A DNA stretch of 64,000 bases from Levilactobacillus brevis. Its GTDB lineage: Bacteria > Bacillota > Bacilli > Lactobacillales > Lactobacillaceae. Made by a program: the position numbers and the translations under genes. Below the pieces are notes generated by a model. That model saw only the letters and a list, made by a program, of their open reading frames with translations. It had not been told where the DNA came from and made no database searches. Positions 1-7,889 of this stretch are shown here, one piece after another (position 1 is the first letter of the stretch; every line of letters starts with the position of its first letter). The stretch covers positions 620,001-684,000 of the forward strand of contig CP079699.1 of the NCBI GenBank assembly GCA_021383565.1, read 5' to 3'.

Positions 1-1
1 A

Positions 2-301
2 CAGACCTTCTCATTCTTGGGAAAGAAGTGGAATGGTCTCATCATTGACGTGCTCCTGCATGAGGGGCCCCAACGATTTAGAGATCTTGCCCGCAAGGTT
101 CCGCGTTGTAGTGACCGGGTCTTGGTCGAACGACTGAAGGAACTAGAAGTCAACGGCGTCATCGTTCGCCGAACTTTCCCAGATAATTCGTTGATTGAAT
201 ACGAATTAACGACGAAGGGTGAAGAGTTCAAGGATGTCATGGCCGCGGTTCATGCGTGGTCGGACAAGTGGTCATGCCCCACTGAGGCGGACCAGAAGTA
301 G
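2..301 (+). CDS. HxlR-family winged-helix regulator (5'-truncated)
   Basis: The reading frame is open from the left edge to a TAG at 299-301, so the N-terminus lies outside the window. The visible 99 residues follow the HxlR winged-helix pattern: a GKKWNGLIIDVLL helix, a 'GPQRFRDLARKVP' recognition region, 'VLVERLKELE' and a wing ending in 'IEYELTTKGEEF'. HxlR proteins are small DNA-binding dimers that often sense oxidants or electrophiles through a Cys near the N-terminus. That part is missing here, so no ligand can be proposed. The next transcription unit (pheST) starts immediately after the stop codon with its own promoter. The family is clear; the regulatory target is unknown. Confidence 0.85.
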   Translation, partial: QTFSFLGKKWNGLIIDVLLHEGPQRFRDLARKVPRCSDRVLVERLKELEVNGVIVRRTFPDNSLIEYELTTKGEEFKDVMAAVHAWSDKWSCPTEADQK

Positions 302-330
302 TTGACAGTCGGTGAAAAGTCGGCTAGTCT
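302..330 (+). promoter_or_regulatory. Probable promoter of the pheST T-box transcript
   Basis: A perfect TTGACA -35 box lies at 302-307, directly after the upstream stop codon. A weak -10 (TAGTCT, 325-330) is 17 bases downstream, and an alternative TATAAC at 330-335 would need a longer spacer. The position fits initiation just before the T-box. Confidence 0.55.
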
Positions 331-344
331 ATAACATGTAATAA

Positions 345-600
345 TTTAAAAACGATGATAGAAAAGCAGTAGCCGGTGCAATTTGTCAGGAAGAGTTTGC
401 CAAGACTGGAAGCAAACTTCAAATTACTGGGTGAATTCAGTTCTTGAGTTGTAATCGGGAGTCGTGGTCACACGATGAATGATTTTCCGGTGAGTGACCG
501 TTATCACTTCTGAGTGTGGTTGGTGCCTGCGGGGACCGACTGAATCAGGGTGGTACCGCGAAGCTTCGTCCCTAGTTATGGGGACGGAGCCTTTTTTTGT
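345..600 (+). promoter_or_regulatory. T-box leader, phenylalanine specific
   Basis: The hallmark T-box sequence AGGGTGGTACCGCG is at 547-560. It is followed by a terminator hairpin built on CGTCCC/GGGACG and a T-run (561-598). Stem I can be traced upstream: CCGGT/ACTGG, AATTTG/CAAATT and an apical AGTTTGC/GCAAACT pairing. The unpaired segment just 3' of stem I contains TTC at 436-438 followed by A, a Phe codon in the specifier position. Uncharged tRNA-Phe would pair with the specifier and the T-box and favour the antiterminator, so pheST is expressed when charging falls. The Phe specifier agrees with the downstream genes. Confidence 0.92.
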
Positions 601-664
601 GGCCTGAGCGGCGACAAGGGTACCCAGTGGAAGTAGAAAAAGTAGAGAAAATGGAGGATGACGT

Positions 665-1711
665 ATGTCGTTAAAGGATAAACTCAGCGAATTGCGGCAA
701 CGCGGTTTAGCAGATATCAAGAAATCTTCAGACTTAAAAGACGTTAATCAAGTGCGCGTCCAGTTGTTAGGGAAGAAGGGGCCCATCACCGAAGTTTTAC
801 GCGGGATGCGGGACCTCGATGCCGAAGAACGGCCTAAGGTTGGTGCTTTTGCCAACGAGATCCGTGACGATCTGACCAATGCCTTGGCGCAGCGTAAGGA
901 AGAACTCGAACAGGCCGTCTTGAACGCCCAATTAGCCAAGGAAACGTTGGACGTCACTCTGCCCGGGACGCCGGTGGCCAAGGGTGAACCGCACGTGATC
1001 CAACAGATTGTGGATCAGATTGAAGACCTCTTCTTGGGCATGGGCTACCAAGTTCTGAGTGGTCCCGAAGTCGAAGAAGATAAGTACAACTTTGAAATGA
1101 TGAACTTGCCAAAGAATCACCCAGCCCGGGACATGCAGGATACGTTCTACATTACCAAGGAAATTCTGATGCGGACCCAAACCTCACCGATGCAGGCACG
1201 GACACTGGAAAAGCACGACTTCAGCCAAGGTCCCTTGAAGATGATTTCCCCCGGTGTCGTTTACCGGCGGGATACCGATGATCCGACCCACTCCCACCAA
1301 TTCCATCAGGTGGAAGGATTGGTCATCGACAAGCACATCACCATGGCCGACTTAAAGGGGACGCTGCAGGTGCTGGCATACGAATTGTTCGGTGACAAAT
1401 TCGATGTGCGGTTACGCCCCAGCTACTTCCCATTCACCGAACCTTCAGTCGAAGCCGATATTACCTGCTTTAACTGTGGCGGTAAGGGCTGCAAGGTCTG
1501 CAAGAACACCGGCTGGATCGAAGTGTTGGGTGCCGGAATGGTTCACCCGAACGTCTTGAAGATGGCCGGCGTTGATCCCGACGTTTACGGTGGTTTTGCC
1601 TTTGGGGTTGGTCCCGATCGCTTTGCCATGTTGAAGTATGGTGTCGATGATATCCGGAACTTCTACTTAAATGATGTTCGGTTCCTCACCCAATTTACAA
1701 AGAAAGGATAA
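665..1711 (+). CDS. pheS: Phenylalanine-tRNA ligase alpha subunit
   Basis: This is the catalytic alpha subunit of the cytosolic alpha2-beta2 phenylalanyl-tRNA synthetase, which charges tRNA-Phe using ATP. The 348-residue length is normal. An N-terminal coiled-coil arm (about 1-85) precedes the class II catalytic core. Core landmarks are '[10 protein letters not shown]', '[19 protein letters not shown]' (motif 2 region) and '[14 protein letters not shown]' (motif 3). A CFNC...CKVC cysteine cluster near residue 268 is common in Firmicute PheS. GGAGGATG lies five bases before the ATG. pheT follows after 9 bases, and both sit behind the Phe T-box. Confidence 0.97.
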   Translation: MSLKDKLSELRQRGLADIKKSSDLKDVNQVRVQLLGKKGPITEVLRGMRDLDAEERPKVGAFANEIRDDLTNALAQRKEELEQAVLNAQLAKETLDVTLPGTPVAKGEPHVIQQIVDQIEDLFLGMGYQVLSGPEVEEDKYNFEMMNLPKNHPARDMQDTFYITKEILMRTQTSPMQARTLEKHDFSQGPLKMISPGVVYRRDTDDPTHSHQFHQVEGLVIDKHITMADLKGTLQVLAYELFGDKFDVRLRPSYFPFTEPSVEADITCFNCGGKGCKVCKNTGWIEVLGAGMVHPNVLKMAGVDPDVYGGFAFGVGPDRFAMLKYGVDDIRNFYLNDVRFLTQFTKKG

Positions 1712-1720
1712 TCGCCAACC

Positions 1721-4129
1721 ATGAAGATTTCATACAATTGGATTAAAGAATATTTAGACTTAAACGTAAAACCCGCTGACCTGGCGGAAAAAATCGAACG
1801 GACTTCCGTGGAAGTCGATGGCGTTACCACGCCAAGCGACGGCCTCAAGAAGATCGTGGTTGGTCACGTCCTTTCCATGGTCGCTCATCCGGACTCCGAT
1901 CATCTTCACATCTGCCAAGTTGATGTGGGTGAAGACGATCCCTTACAGATCGTGTGTGGTGCACCGAACGTGGCGGCCGGTCAAAACGTCATCGTGGCCT
2001 TACCAGGTTCCCGGATCGCAGACAACGTCAAGATTAAGAAGTCCAAGATGCGCGGGGTCCCTTCTGCCGGGATGATCTGTGCGCTTCAAGAAATTGGTTT
2101 TAGCGAAGATGTTGTGCCGAAGAAGTATGTCGATGGCATCTACGTCTTACCCGCTGATGCCAAGCCGGGCGATGCGGTTTACGACTATTTAGGCATGAAC
2201 GACAGCCTGATTGACTTGGACGTGACGCCCAACCGGGGAGACATGTTAAGCCTCTACGGGACGCTGCATGACCTGGCCGCAATTTATGACCAACCCGTTA
2301 AGTTAGATCATCCTGATGTTAAGGAAGCGGGTGCCGATATTCAGGACCAATTGGCCGTGCACGTGGATGACCAACTCTCCCCACAATACCGGATGCGGTT
2401 AGTCAAAAACGTCAAGCTGGCCCCAAGTCCAATGTGGCTTCAGATTCGCTTGTGGAACGCCGGTTTACGCCCAATCAACAACGTGGTAGATATTACCAAC
2501 TACATCATGTTGAAGTACGGTCAACCATTACACGCCTTTGACTATGACAAGTTTGCCGGCGAAGACGTTTACGTCCGGACGGCCAAGGCGGGCGAGAAGC
2601 TGACGACCTTGGACGAAAATGACCATGATCTCGATGAAAATGACATCGTGATCGCCGACGAAAAGGCGCCAATCGCCTTAGCCGGCGTTATGGGTGGTCT
2701 GAGCACGTCCATTCAGGACGGCACAACTACGGTTGCTATCGAATCTGCTGTCTTTGAACACGACCACATCCGTAAGGCGGCTCAACGACACAACCTGCAT
2801 ACGGACGCTTCCCAACGCTTCGAACGAGGCGTTAACCAGGCCGGTGTTCAGGAGGCCTTGGATGCAGCGGCCCAAATGATGAATGAATTGGCCGCTGGTG
2901 AGGTCCAAACTGGCACGGTAGTGGGCAGTGACCATATCCCCGAACCCGCCGTGATCGACATCACGTTGACCCACGTCAATGCGATTCTCGGGACGGATTT
3001 GACCATGGACCAAGTCTCCCACATCTTGGAGAGCCTGGGCTTCACGGTCGCAGTGAGCGGCGATACGTTAACGGTCACGGTGGCCGTTCGGCGTAATGAC
3101 ATTCACATTCCAGCTGATCTATTGGAAGAAATTGCCCGGATCTACGGTTATGACCAACTTCCAGCCACGTTGCCAACCGGTCGGATGACCATGGGGACGT
3201 TGACCGACAAGCAACGTCTGATGCGTGCTACGCGGCATTCACTGGAAGGGTTGGGCTTGAACCAGGCCATCTCTTACGCGTTGACGACCGAGGCCAAGGC
3301 GCAGATGTTCATGATGAAGGCTAGCGAACCGACGCACTTGGCTTGGCCAATGACGGTGGATCACGCTGTCTTACGGATGAACGTGATCTCTGGTTTGTTG
3401 GACGACATTGCCTACAACTCCGCACGGAAGGTCAAGGACGTGGCACTCTACGAACAGGGCCGGGTCTTCTACCGTGAGGATGGCAACGAACGACCAAGCG
3501 AAGAGGAACATATCGCCGGTGCCATTACCGGAACACTGATGCCTGAAGCTTGGAATCAACCAGCTAAGGCGGTCGATTTCTATCAAATGAAGGGGATCGT
3601 CGCGGCCTACTTGAAGGACATGGCGGTTAATGGTGAGGTTACCTACGTGCCAAACGCCGACATGCCGGAAATGCATCCGGGTCGGACTGCAGACGTCTTG
3701 GTTCACGGTCACCGGATTGGCTTCTTGGGTCAAATTCACCCGTTGATTGCTAAGCAGTTCAAGATTGCGGCCACATACGTCTTTGAACTGAACTTGCAGG
3801 CCATCATTGACATGCCCAAGCAAGAGAACCAATACGACGTGATCTCTCGTTACCCAGCCATCACGCGGGATATTGCGATGCTGGTAGATGACGATATCAC
3901 GAACGACCAAGTGGTCGCGCTAATCGAACGACGTGGCGGGGCATTCTTACAATCCGTCAAGCTGTTTGACGTTTACGACGGCGTGAAGGTACCGAAGGGC
4001 AAGAAGTCCTTGGCCTACACGTTGACTTACCAAGATAAACATGAAACGTTGGTTGACGATGCCGTCACCCAGGCGTTTGACAAGGTTTCTAAGCGTCTGG
4101 AAGACGACTTAGGCGCCCAGATTCGTTAA
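1721..4129 (+). CDS. pheT: Phenylalanine-tRNA ligase beta subunit
   Basis: This is the beta subunit of phenylalanyl-tRNA synthetase, which provides tRNA binding and editing of misacylated Tyr-tRNA-Phe. The 802 residues match the usual Firmicute length. An OB-fold tRNA-binding domain lies at about 40-150 ('VGHVLSMVAHPDSDHLHICQVD'-like start, shown here only in part by position). The B3/B4 editing region contains 'RPINNVVDITNYIMLKYGQP', a B5 domain lies at about 410-480, and the C-terminal ferredoxin-fold anticodon-binding domain is at about 708-800 ('SRYPAITRDIAMLVDDDI'). It is co-transcribed with pheS, and its ribosome-binding site overlaps the pheS stop. A strong terminator follows. Confidence 0.97.
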   Translation: MKISYNWIKEYLDLNVKPADLAEKIERTSVEVDGVTTPSDGLKKIVVGHVLSMVAHPDSDHLHICQVDVGEDDPLQIVCGAPNVAAGQNVIVALPGSRIADNVKIKKSKMRGVPSAGMICALQEIGFSEDVVPKKYVDGIYVLPADAKPGDAVYDYLGMNDSLIDLDVTPNRGDMLSLYGTLHDLAAIYDQPVKLDHPDVKEAGADIQDQLAVHVDDQLSPQYRMRLVKNVKLAPSPMWLQIRLWNAGLRPINNVVDITNYIMLKYGQPLHAFDYDKFAGEDVYVRTAKAGEKLTTLDENDHDLDENDIVIADEKAPIALAGVMGGLSTSIQDGTTTVAIESAVFEHDHIRKAAQRHNLHTDASQRFERGVNQAGVQEALDAAAQMMNELAAGEVQTGTVVGSDHIPEPAVIDITLTHVNAILGTDLTMDQVSHILESLGFTVAVSGDTLTVTVAVRRNDIHIPADLLEEIARIYGYDQLPATLPTGRMTMGTLTDKQRLMRATRHSLEGLGLNQAISYALTTEAKAQMFMMKASEPTHLAWPMTVDHAVLRMNVISGLLDDIAYNSARKVKDVALYEQGRVFYREDGNERPSEEEHIAGAITGTLMPEAWNQPAKAVDFYQMKGIVAAYLKDMAVNGEVTYVPNADMPEMHPGRTADVLVHGHRIGFLGQIHPLIAKQFKIAATYVFELNLQAIIDMPKQENQYDVISRYPAITRDIAMLVDDDITNDQVVALIERRGGAFLQSVKLFDVYDGVKVPKGKKSLAYTLTYQDKHETLVDDAVTQAFDKVSKRLEDDLGAQIR

Positions 4130-4141
4130 TAATAAGTGAAG

Positions 4142-4185
4142 AGACGCGCTTGATTTCTTAATTGGAAATCGAACGCGTCTTTGCT
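4142..4185 (+). terminator. Terminator of pheST
   Basis: An AGACGCG...CGCGTCT hairpin, extended by GATTTC/GAAATC, is followed by TTTG just after pheT. Confidence 0.85.
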
Positions 4186-4274
4186 AAAGCGGTGATTTAC
4201 GGCCAGCGGTGCTCCTCGACGCGTGGGGGTCAATCGTTGATTTATTACAATTTTGCCAAAGTAGCGCTTTCAGG

Positions 4275-4303
4275 TTTCCGTGCTCCGGGAATTTCTGTAT
4301 AAT
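4275..4303 (+). promoter_or_regulatory. Promoter of mltG-udk
   Basis: A perfect -10 TATAAT lies at 4298-4303, with a weak -35 (TTTCCG, 4275-4280) 17 bases upstream and the mltG start 35 bases downstream. Confidence 0.65.
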
Positions 4304-4337
4304 AGAGAAGACTATGGCATAGAACGGAGGAAATAAG

Positions 4338-5471
4338 TTGGATAATGGCAATACGCCCACACCGTCAAGGCAGGATTCGGGCAAAAAACGATCGTTTGGC
4401 CGACGCATCATGATTGGTGTTGTGAGTCTGCTGGTTTTGCTAGCGGTGGTGATCGGAATCTTCGGGTATCATTACTTCCAGACGGCACTCAAGCCGATGA
4501 ATACGAAGGATAACAACGTGGTTCAAGTCCACGTGCCACTCGGGGCAACGTCCAATAAGATCGGACAGATCTTGCAGGATCAGAAAGTTGTGAAGAGCGG
4601 GATGGTCTTCAACTATTACGTGAAATCAAATAAGTTCACGAATTTTCAGGCGGGGTATTACCAGTTAAAGCCGTCCATGACACTGAAGCAGATTGCCAAG
4701 CAACTGCAGAAGGGTGGGTCGGCGGAACCGATCCAAAGTACGGCCGGAAAGTTGTTGGTCCGTGAGGGCGAGACGGTCGATCAGTTAGCCGCCGAGATTC
4801 CCATCCAGACGGACTTTACCAAGACTGAATTCCTCAACTTGATGAAAGATCAGACTTTCTTTGACCAATTAGCTAAGAAGTATCCGCAACTCCTCAGTTC
4901 GGCGAAGGACGCCAAGCACGTTCGGTATCGATTAGAGGGTTACTTGGCCCCAGCCACGTATCAAGCGGGGAAGAAGATGACCCTGAAAGATATCGTGACG
5001 CAGATGGTGGCCAAGACCAACCAGAACTTGCAGAATAGCTACAGTACCATCAAGAAGCAGAAGCGTAGCGTGCAAGAGGTCATGACGTTAGCGTCCCTGG
5101 TTGAACGTGAAGGGGTATCGCAAACGGACCGGGATAAGATTGCCGGGGTCTTCTTGAACCGTATTGATGCGGGGATGGCACTGCAATCCGACATTTCCGT
5201 CCAGTACGCGTTGAAGACGAACAAGAAGACGCTGACCTACAAGGATCTGAAGGTTAAGTCGCCGTACAACTTGTACGTTCACACGGGGTACGGTCCTGGA
5301 CCATTTGATAACCCGAGTGTCTCGTCCGTTAATGCGGTCTTACACCCGAAGGATCAGAAGAAGGGGTATTACTACTTCATCGCGAACACCAAGACGGGGA
5401 AGGTTTACTTCTCCCAGACTTACGCACAGCATCAAGATAAGACCAGTTCATTAGCAAGTGATAATAAGTAA
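4338..5471 (+). CDS. mltG: Endolytic murein transglycosylase MltG (YceG-like)
   Basis: A membrane-anchored lytic transglycosylase that cleaves nascent peptidoglycan strands near their membrane-bound end. A basic N-terminus is followed by one membrane segment (about 24-47) and an extracellular LysM-like then YceG domain. The catalytic glutamate is E256 in 'ASLVEREG', followed by the family 'FLNRIDAGMALQSD' and 'SPYNLYVHTGYGPGPFDNP' signatures. The TTG start is chosen because GGAGG at 4326-4330 is well spaced and no upstream ATG fits. The 377-residue length is typical. udk follows closely and appears co-transcribed. Confidence 0.95.
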   Translation: MDNGNTPTPSRQDSGKKRSFGRRIMIGVVSLLVLLAVVIGIFGYHYFQTALKPMNTKDNNVVQVHVPLGATSNKIGQILQDQKVVKSGMVFNYYVKSNKFTNFQAGYYQLKPSMTLKQIAKQLQKGGSAEPIQSTAGKLLVREGETVDQLAAEIPIQTDFTKTEFLNLMKDQTFFDQLAKKYPQLLSSAKDAKHVRYRLEGYLAPATYQAGKKMTLKDIVTQMVAKTNQNLQNSYSTIKKQKRSVQEVMTLASLVEREGVSQTDRDKIAGVFLNRIDAGMALQSDISVQYALKTNKKTLTYKDLKVKSPYNLYVHTGYGPGPFDNPSVSSVNAVLHPKDQKKGYYYFIANTKTGKVYFSQTYAQHQDKTSSLASDNK

Positions 5472-5483
5472 AGGATGGCGACA

Positions 5484-6158
5484 ATGTTGGCAGACAAAAA
5501 GCGACCGATTATTATTGGGGTTACCGGGGGTTCCGGGAGCGGTAAAACAACGGTTAGTCGGGCAATTTTTAATCAATTGATTGGACATTCCATCATGATT
5601 TTGCAACAAGATTCGTACTACAACGACCAGTCGGACATGACCATGGAAGAACGGGCAGCCGTGAACTATGACCATCCGTTGGCCTTCGATACGGATTTGC
5701 TGATCTCACAACTCAAGCAGTTGTTGGACCGTAAGCCCATTGAAAAGCCGGTCTACGATTACACGCTTTCCACGCGGAGTAACAAGACCATTCACCAGGA
5801 ACCACGGGACGTCATCATCTTGGAAGGTATTTTGATTTTGGATGACGAACGCTTGCGGAATCTGATGGATATCAAGGTTTTCGTTGATACGGACGATGAT
5901 ATTCGGATTATTCGGCGGATCGAACGGGACATGAATGAGCGGGGACGTTCGCTAGAATCCATCATTCAGCAGTACCTCGCGACCGTTAAGCCAACGTACC
6001 ATCAATTCGTGGAACCAACCAAGCGTTACGCGGATCTGATTGTACCCGAAGGTGGCGAGAATCAGGTTGCCATTGACCTGCTCGTTACGAAGATTCGGGC
6101 GATTCTTGAAGCCAGTGGTAATGAACAAGTTTTTGACAATCCAGATACAACCATATAG
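5484..6158 (+). CDS. udk: Uridine kinase
   Basis: Phosphorylates uridine and cytidine to UMP and CMP in cytosolic pyrimidine salvage. The Walker A motif GGSGSGKT is at residues 15-22. The family features '[13 protein letters not shown]', 'NYDHPLAFD' and '[11 protein letters not shown]' follow, along with the lid segment '[13 protein letters not shown]'. The start at 5484 is preferred over an in-frame ATG at 5475, because that ATG lies inside the AAAGGA ribosome-binding site, which is correctly spaced only for 5484. The gene gives 224 residues, near the family norm. It lies 12 bases after mltG, ends in a terminator, and is probably co-transcribed with mltG. Confidence 0.95.
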   Translation: MLADKKRPIIIGVTGGSGSGKTTVSRAIFNQLIGHSIMILQQDSYYNDQSDMTMEERAAVNYDHPLAFDTDLLISQLKQLLDRKPIEKPVYDYTLSTRSNKTIHQEPRDVIILEGILILDDERLRNLMDIKVFVDTDDDIRIIRRIERDMNERGRSLESIIQQYLATVKPTYHQFVEPTKRYADLIVPEGGENQVAIDLLVTKIRAILEASGNEQVFDNPDTTI

Positions 6159-6166
6159 AATAGGAC

Positions 6167-6196
6167 GGGTTAGCTGGTAAACCGGCTAACCTTTTC
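6167..6196 (+). terminator. Terminator of mltG-udk
   Basis: GGTTAGC...GGCTAACC hairpin followed by TTTTCT. Confidence 0.85.
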
Positions 6197-6264
6197 TACA
6201 AATTAAAAATTTAAGTTAGCGTGCGCGTTAACATTTAAAAAAATAACTTAAAGGGGTGGCCAGT

Positions 6265-6741
6265 GTGGCACAAGATAAAATGTATCCAATGACTGAAGAA
6301 GGTAAGGAAAAGCTCGAAAAGGAGCTGGAAGACTTAAAGATGGTGCAACGGCCAAAAGTAATCGACCGCATCAAGATTGCCCGTTCTTACGGGGACTTAT
6401 CCGAAAACTCAGAATACGAATCAGCTAAGGACGAACAGAGTATGCTGGAAACGCGGATTAGCACCGTTGAACGGATGCTCCAATACGCCCAAATCATTGA
6501 CAACGATGGGACCGACAAGGATGAAATCACGGTCGGTAAGAAGGTCACCTTCAAGGAATTACCCGATGAAGAACCCGAAGAATACACCATCGTGGGGGCT
6601 GCTGAAGCCGATCCAATGTCCGGTAAGATTTCCAATGATTCGCCAATTGCGAAGGGCCTGTTAGGTCACCGTAAGGGTGAAGAAGTCACCTTTGATACGC
6701 CGGGTGGCGACATGTCCGTCAAAGTTTTGGACGTGGAATAA
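6265..6741 (+). CDS. greA: Transcription elongation factor GreA
   Basis: Rescues backtracked RNA polymerase by stimulating cleavage of the 3' end of the transcript. An N-terminal antiparallel coiled coil covers about 1-75, with the acidic tip in '[18 protein letters not shown]', which carries the functional acidic residues. A C-terminal FKBP-like domain ends in '[11 protein letters not shown]'. GTG at 6265 gives the canonical 158 residues and fits AAGGGG at 6251-6256. The in-frame GTG at 6256 overlaps that ribosome-binding site. The gene is monocistronic between two terminators. Confidence 0.95.
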   Translation: MAQDKMYPMTEEGKEKLEKELEDLKMVQRPKVIDRIKIARSYGDLSENSEYESAKDEQSMLETRISTVERMLQYAQIIDNDGTDKDEITVGKKVTFKELPDEEPEEYTIVGAAEADPMSGKISNDSPIAKGLLGHRKGEEVTFDTPGGDMSVKVLDVE

Positions 6742-6761
6742 GTTCATAATGATTCGGCGGA

Positions 6762-6792
6762 AAGCCTGGGCAGTTTTGCCGAGGCTTTTTTT
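6762..6792 (+). terminator. Terminator of greA
   Basis: AGCCT..GC/GC..AGGCT hairpin followed by seven T. Confidence 0.88.
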
Positions 6793-6819
6793 GCAGTAAT
6801 GAGCCAATGTGTCAGAAAC

Positions 6820-6875
6820 TTGCCAAAAACAACCCTTGCATGTTATAAAGGAGGAGAACATGAAAACGGATTCAT
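6820..6875 (+). promoter_or_regulatory. Promoter with possible catabolite-response (cre-like) palindrome
   Basis: A TTGCCA ... TATAAA pair (-10 at 6844-6849) precedes the palindrome ATGAAAACGGATTCAT at 6860-6875. The palindrome resembles a CcpA cre site with one mismatch and would sit just downstream of the start point, where it would repress. The same bases can be read as a six-codon ORF, ATG to TAG at 6860-6877, behind a strong AAAGGAGG. The cre assignment is inference. Confidence 0.4.
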
Positions 6876-6901
6876 AGTCTGCCTAAGAGGAGTCTTGGAT
6901 A

Positions 6902-7213
6902 ATGAAAATTACGGTGACGGATGCAGCAAGTAAATGGTTTCGAGAAGAAATGGGAATGACCGGTCGTGGCATTCGCTTCTTCGGTAAGGTCTATGGTAAG
7001 ACCCCAGTGCATGAAGGGTTTTCGCTGGGGATGACGCCGGATGACCATCCTCGAGATCCTGTTGTAACGGAGACCAAGGATGATGTGACCTACTACATTA
7101 CTGAAGGGGATCAATGGTTCTTCGTGGGTTACGACCTGACCATTGATTACGATCCCAAGACGGATGGGCCGACCTATATTTACGAGGATAACGGTGAATT
7201 GGATCAGAAGTAG
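6902..7213 (+). CDS. HesB/IscA-like fold protein lacking cysteines
   Basis: This 103-residue protein resembles the HesB/YneR branch of the IscA-like fold: 'MKITVTDAASKWFREEMG', 'GIRFFGKVYG', 'FSLGMTPDD' and a C-terminal 'FFVGYDLTIDYDP'. True A-type Fe-S carriers have three conserved Cys, and this protein has none. It therefore cannot bind a cluster in the usual way and its role is unknown. It is a single gene with its own promoter and a terminator at 7279. The ATG at 6902 is preceded by AAGAGGAG. Fold assignment is fairly secure; the biochemical function is not. Confidence 0.8.
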   Translation: MKITVTDAASKWFREEMGMTGRGIRFFGKVYGKTPVHEGFSLGMTPDDHPRDPVVTETKDDVTYYITEGDQWFFVGYDLTIDYDPKTDGPTYIYEDNGELDQK

Positions 7214-7278
7214 TTTAGATTAGCGCAAAACCAGTTGCCTGGCGGCGGATGTTTTGGCTATCTGGATTTGAAATGCAG

Positions 7279-7310
7279 GAGTTTGGGAAGTTTTGGCCAG
7301 ACTCTTTTTT
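7279..7310 (+). terminator. Terminator downstream of the HesB-like gene
   Basis: GAGTTTGG...CCAGACTC hairpin followed by TTTTTT. Confidence 0.8.
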
Positions 7311-7411
7311 CTTGGTCGATTTGTCACGGGGCTTTTGCTTGTGTTTGGCGGCCGTTTCCGGTAGGATATGAGGCACAGCTAGGCACCTTCAACGTAAAGA
7401 CGTTTACGCCA

Positions 7412-7449
7412 AACAAGCGGTCCACCAATTATCTGGCGGACCGCTTGTT
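7412..7449. terminator. Bidirectional hairpin terminator
   Basis: A perfect 12-bp inverted repeat, AACAAGCGGTCC / GGACCGCTTGTT, has A- and T-rich flanks. It separates the plus-strand HesB-like gene from the reverse-strand YfhO gene. Confidence 0.75.
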
Positions 7450-7511
7450 TTCATTTCATTCATTGAGGTTGATGGCTGTGCGCAGCGGGTTCTTCGGATC
7501 AAGCATCTCTT

Positions 7512-7722
7512 GACAATTTGCCGTTGACTGGTCGCCTTGCCGTTCGCGAAATCTAGGCTGGAACGCTGGGGTAGGCCGGTCCGAGCCATAGAGCGGTCTC
7601 GGACCTTGCTTTGAGCCGAAAAGCCCTCGTCTCAAAGTCACCAATTTATCAGCAAGAATCGCTGATAAATTCCCCGGCTGAGCCTAGATTTCGCTTCACT
7701 CACGGCTACGTTGACGATTGTC
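7512..7722 (-). repeat. Structured intergenic repeat, full copy A (reverse)
   Basis: Read on the reverse strand, the element starts with GACAATCG and ends with CGCGAACGGCAAGGCG. A perfect closing helix pairs CGAAATCTAGGCT with AGCCTAGATTTCG. It encloses three hairpins: AATTTATCAGC/GCTGATAAATT, CTTTGAG/CTCAAAG and GGTCCGAG/CTCGGACC. Copy E at 43882 shares the termini, the helix order and the loop ACCGCTC..TGG, but has different stem bases that still pair. It lies in an intergenic region. I do not recognise it as a named RNA family. Confidence 0.85.
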
Positions 7723-7789
7723 CACTGTGATTGATTAAGTGCAGTCCACCAATTACTAGTGGGGGCCCCGTCTTAAACTTCAGTGAAAA

Positions 7790-7877
7790 TTACAATCGTG
7801 GCAGAGTTCGCCAGGCGTGCAGCCGACCGTTTACCTATTGGTAGGCGGAACGCCTGACTGGCGCGAACGGTAAGGCG
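7790..7877 (+). repeat. Structured intergenic repeat, minimal copy F
   Basis: This short relative begins ACAATCGTGGC and ends GCGAACGGTAAGGCG, like the full copies, but the interior is a single extended stem-loop. The outer helix pairs CGCCAG with CTGGCG and GGCGT with ACGCC. The inner helix pairs CCGTTTACC with GGTAGGCGG using two G-U pairs. It lies between copy A and the 3' end of the YfhO gene. Confidence 0.7.
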
Positions 7878-7889
7878 ATTGGCATGATA

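Noticed and set aside
424-720. Reverse-strand ORF of 98 codons over the T-box and pheS start
   Set aside because: It overlaps the T-box structure and pheS, lacks a ribosome-binding site and looks like no known protein.
7235-7513. Plus-strand ORF of 92 codons after the HesB-like gene
   Set aside because: It spans two terminator hairpins and has no ribosome-binding site or recognisable sequence.
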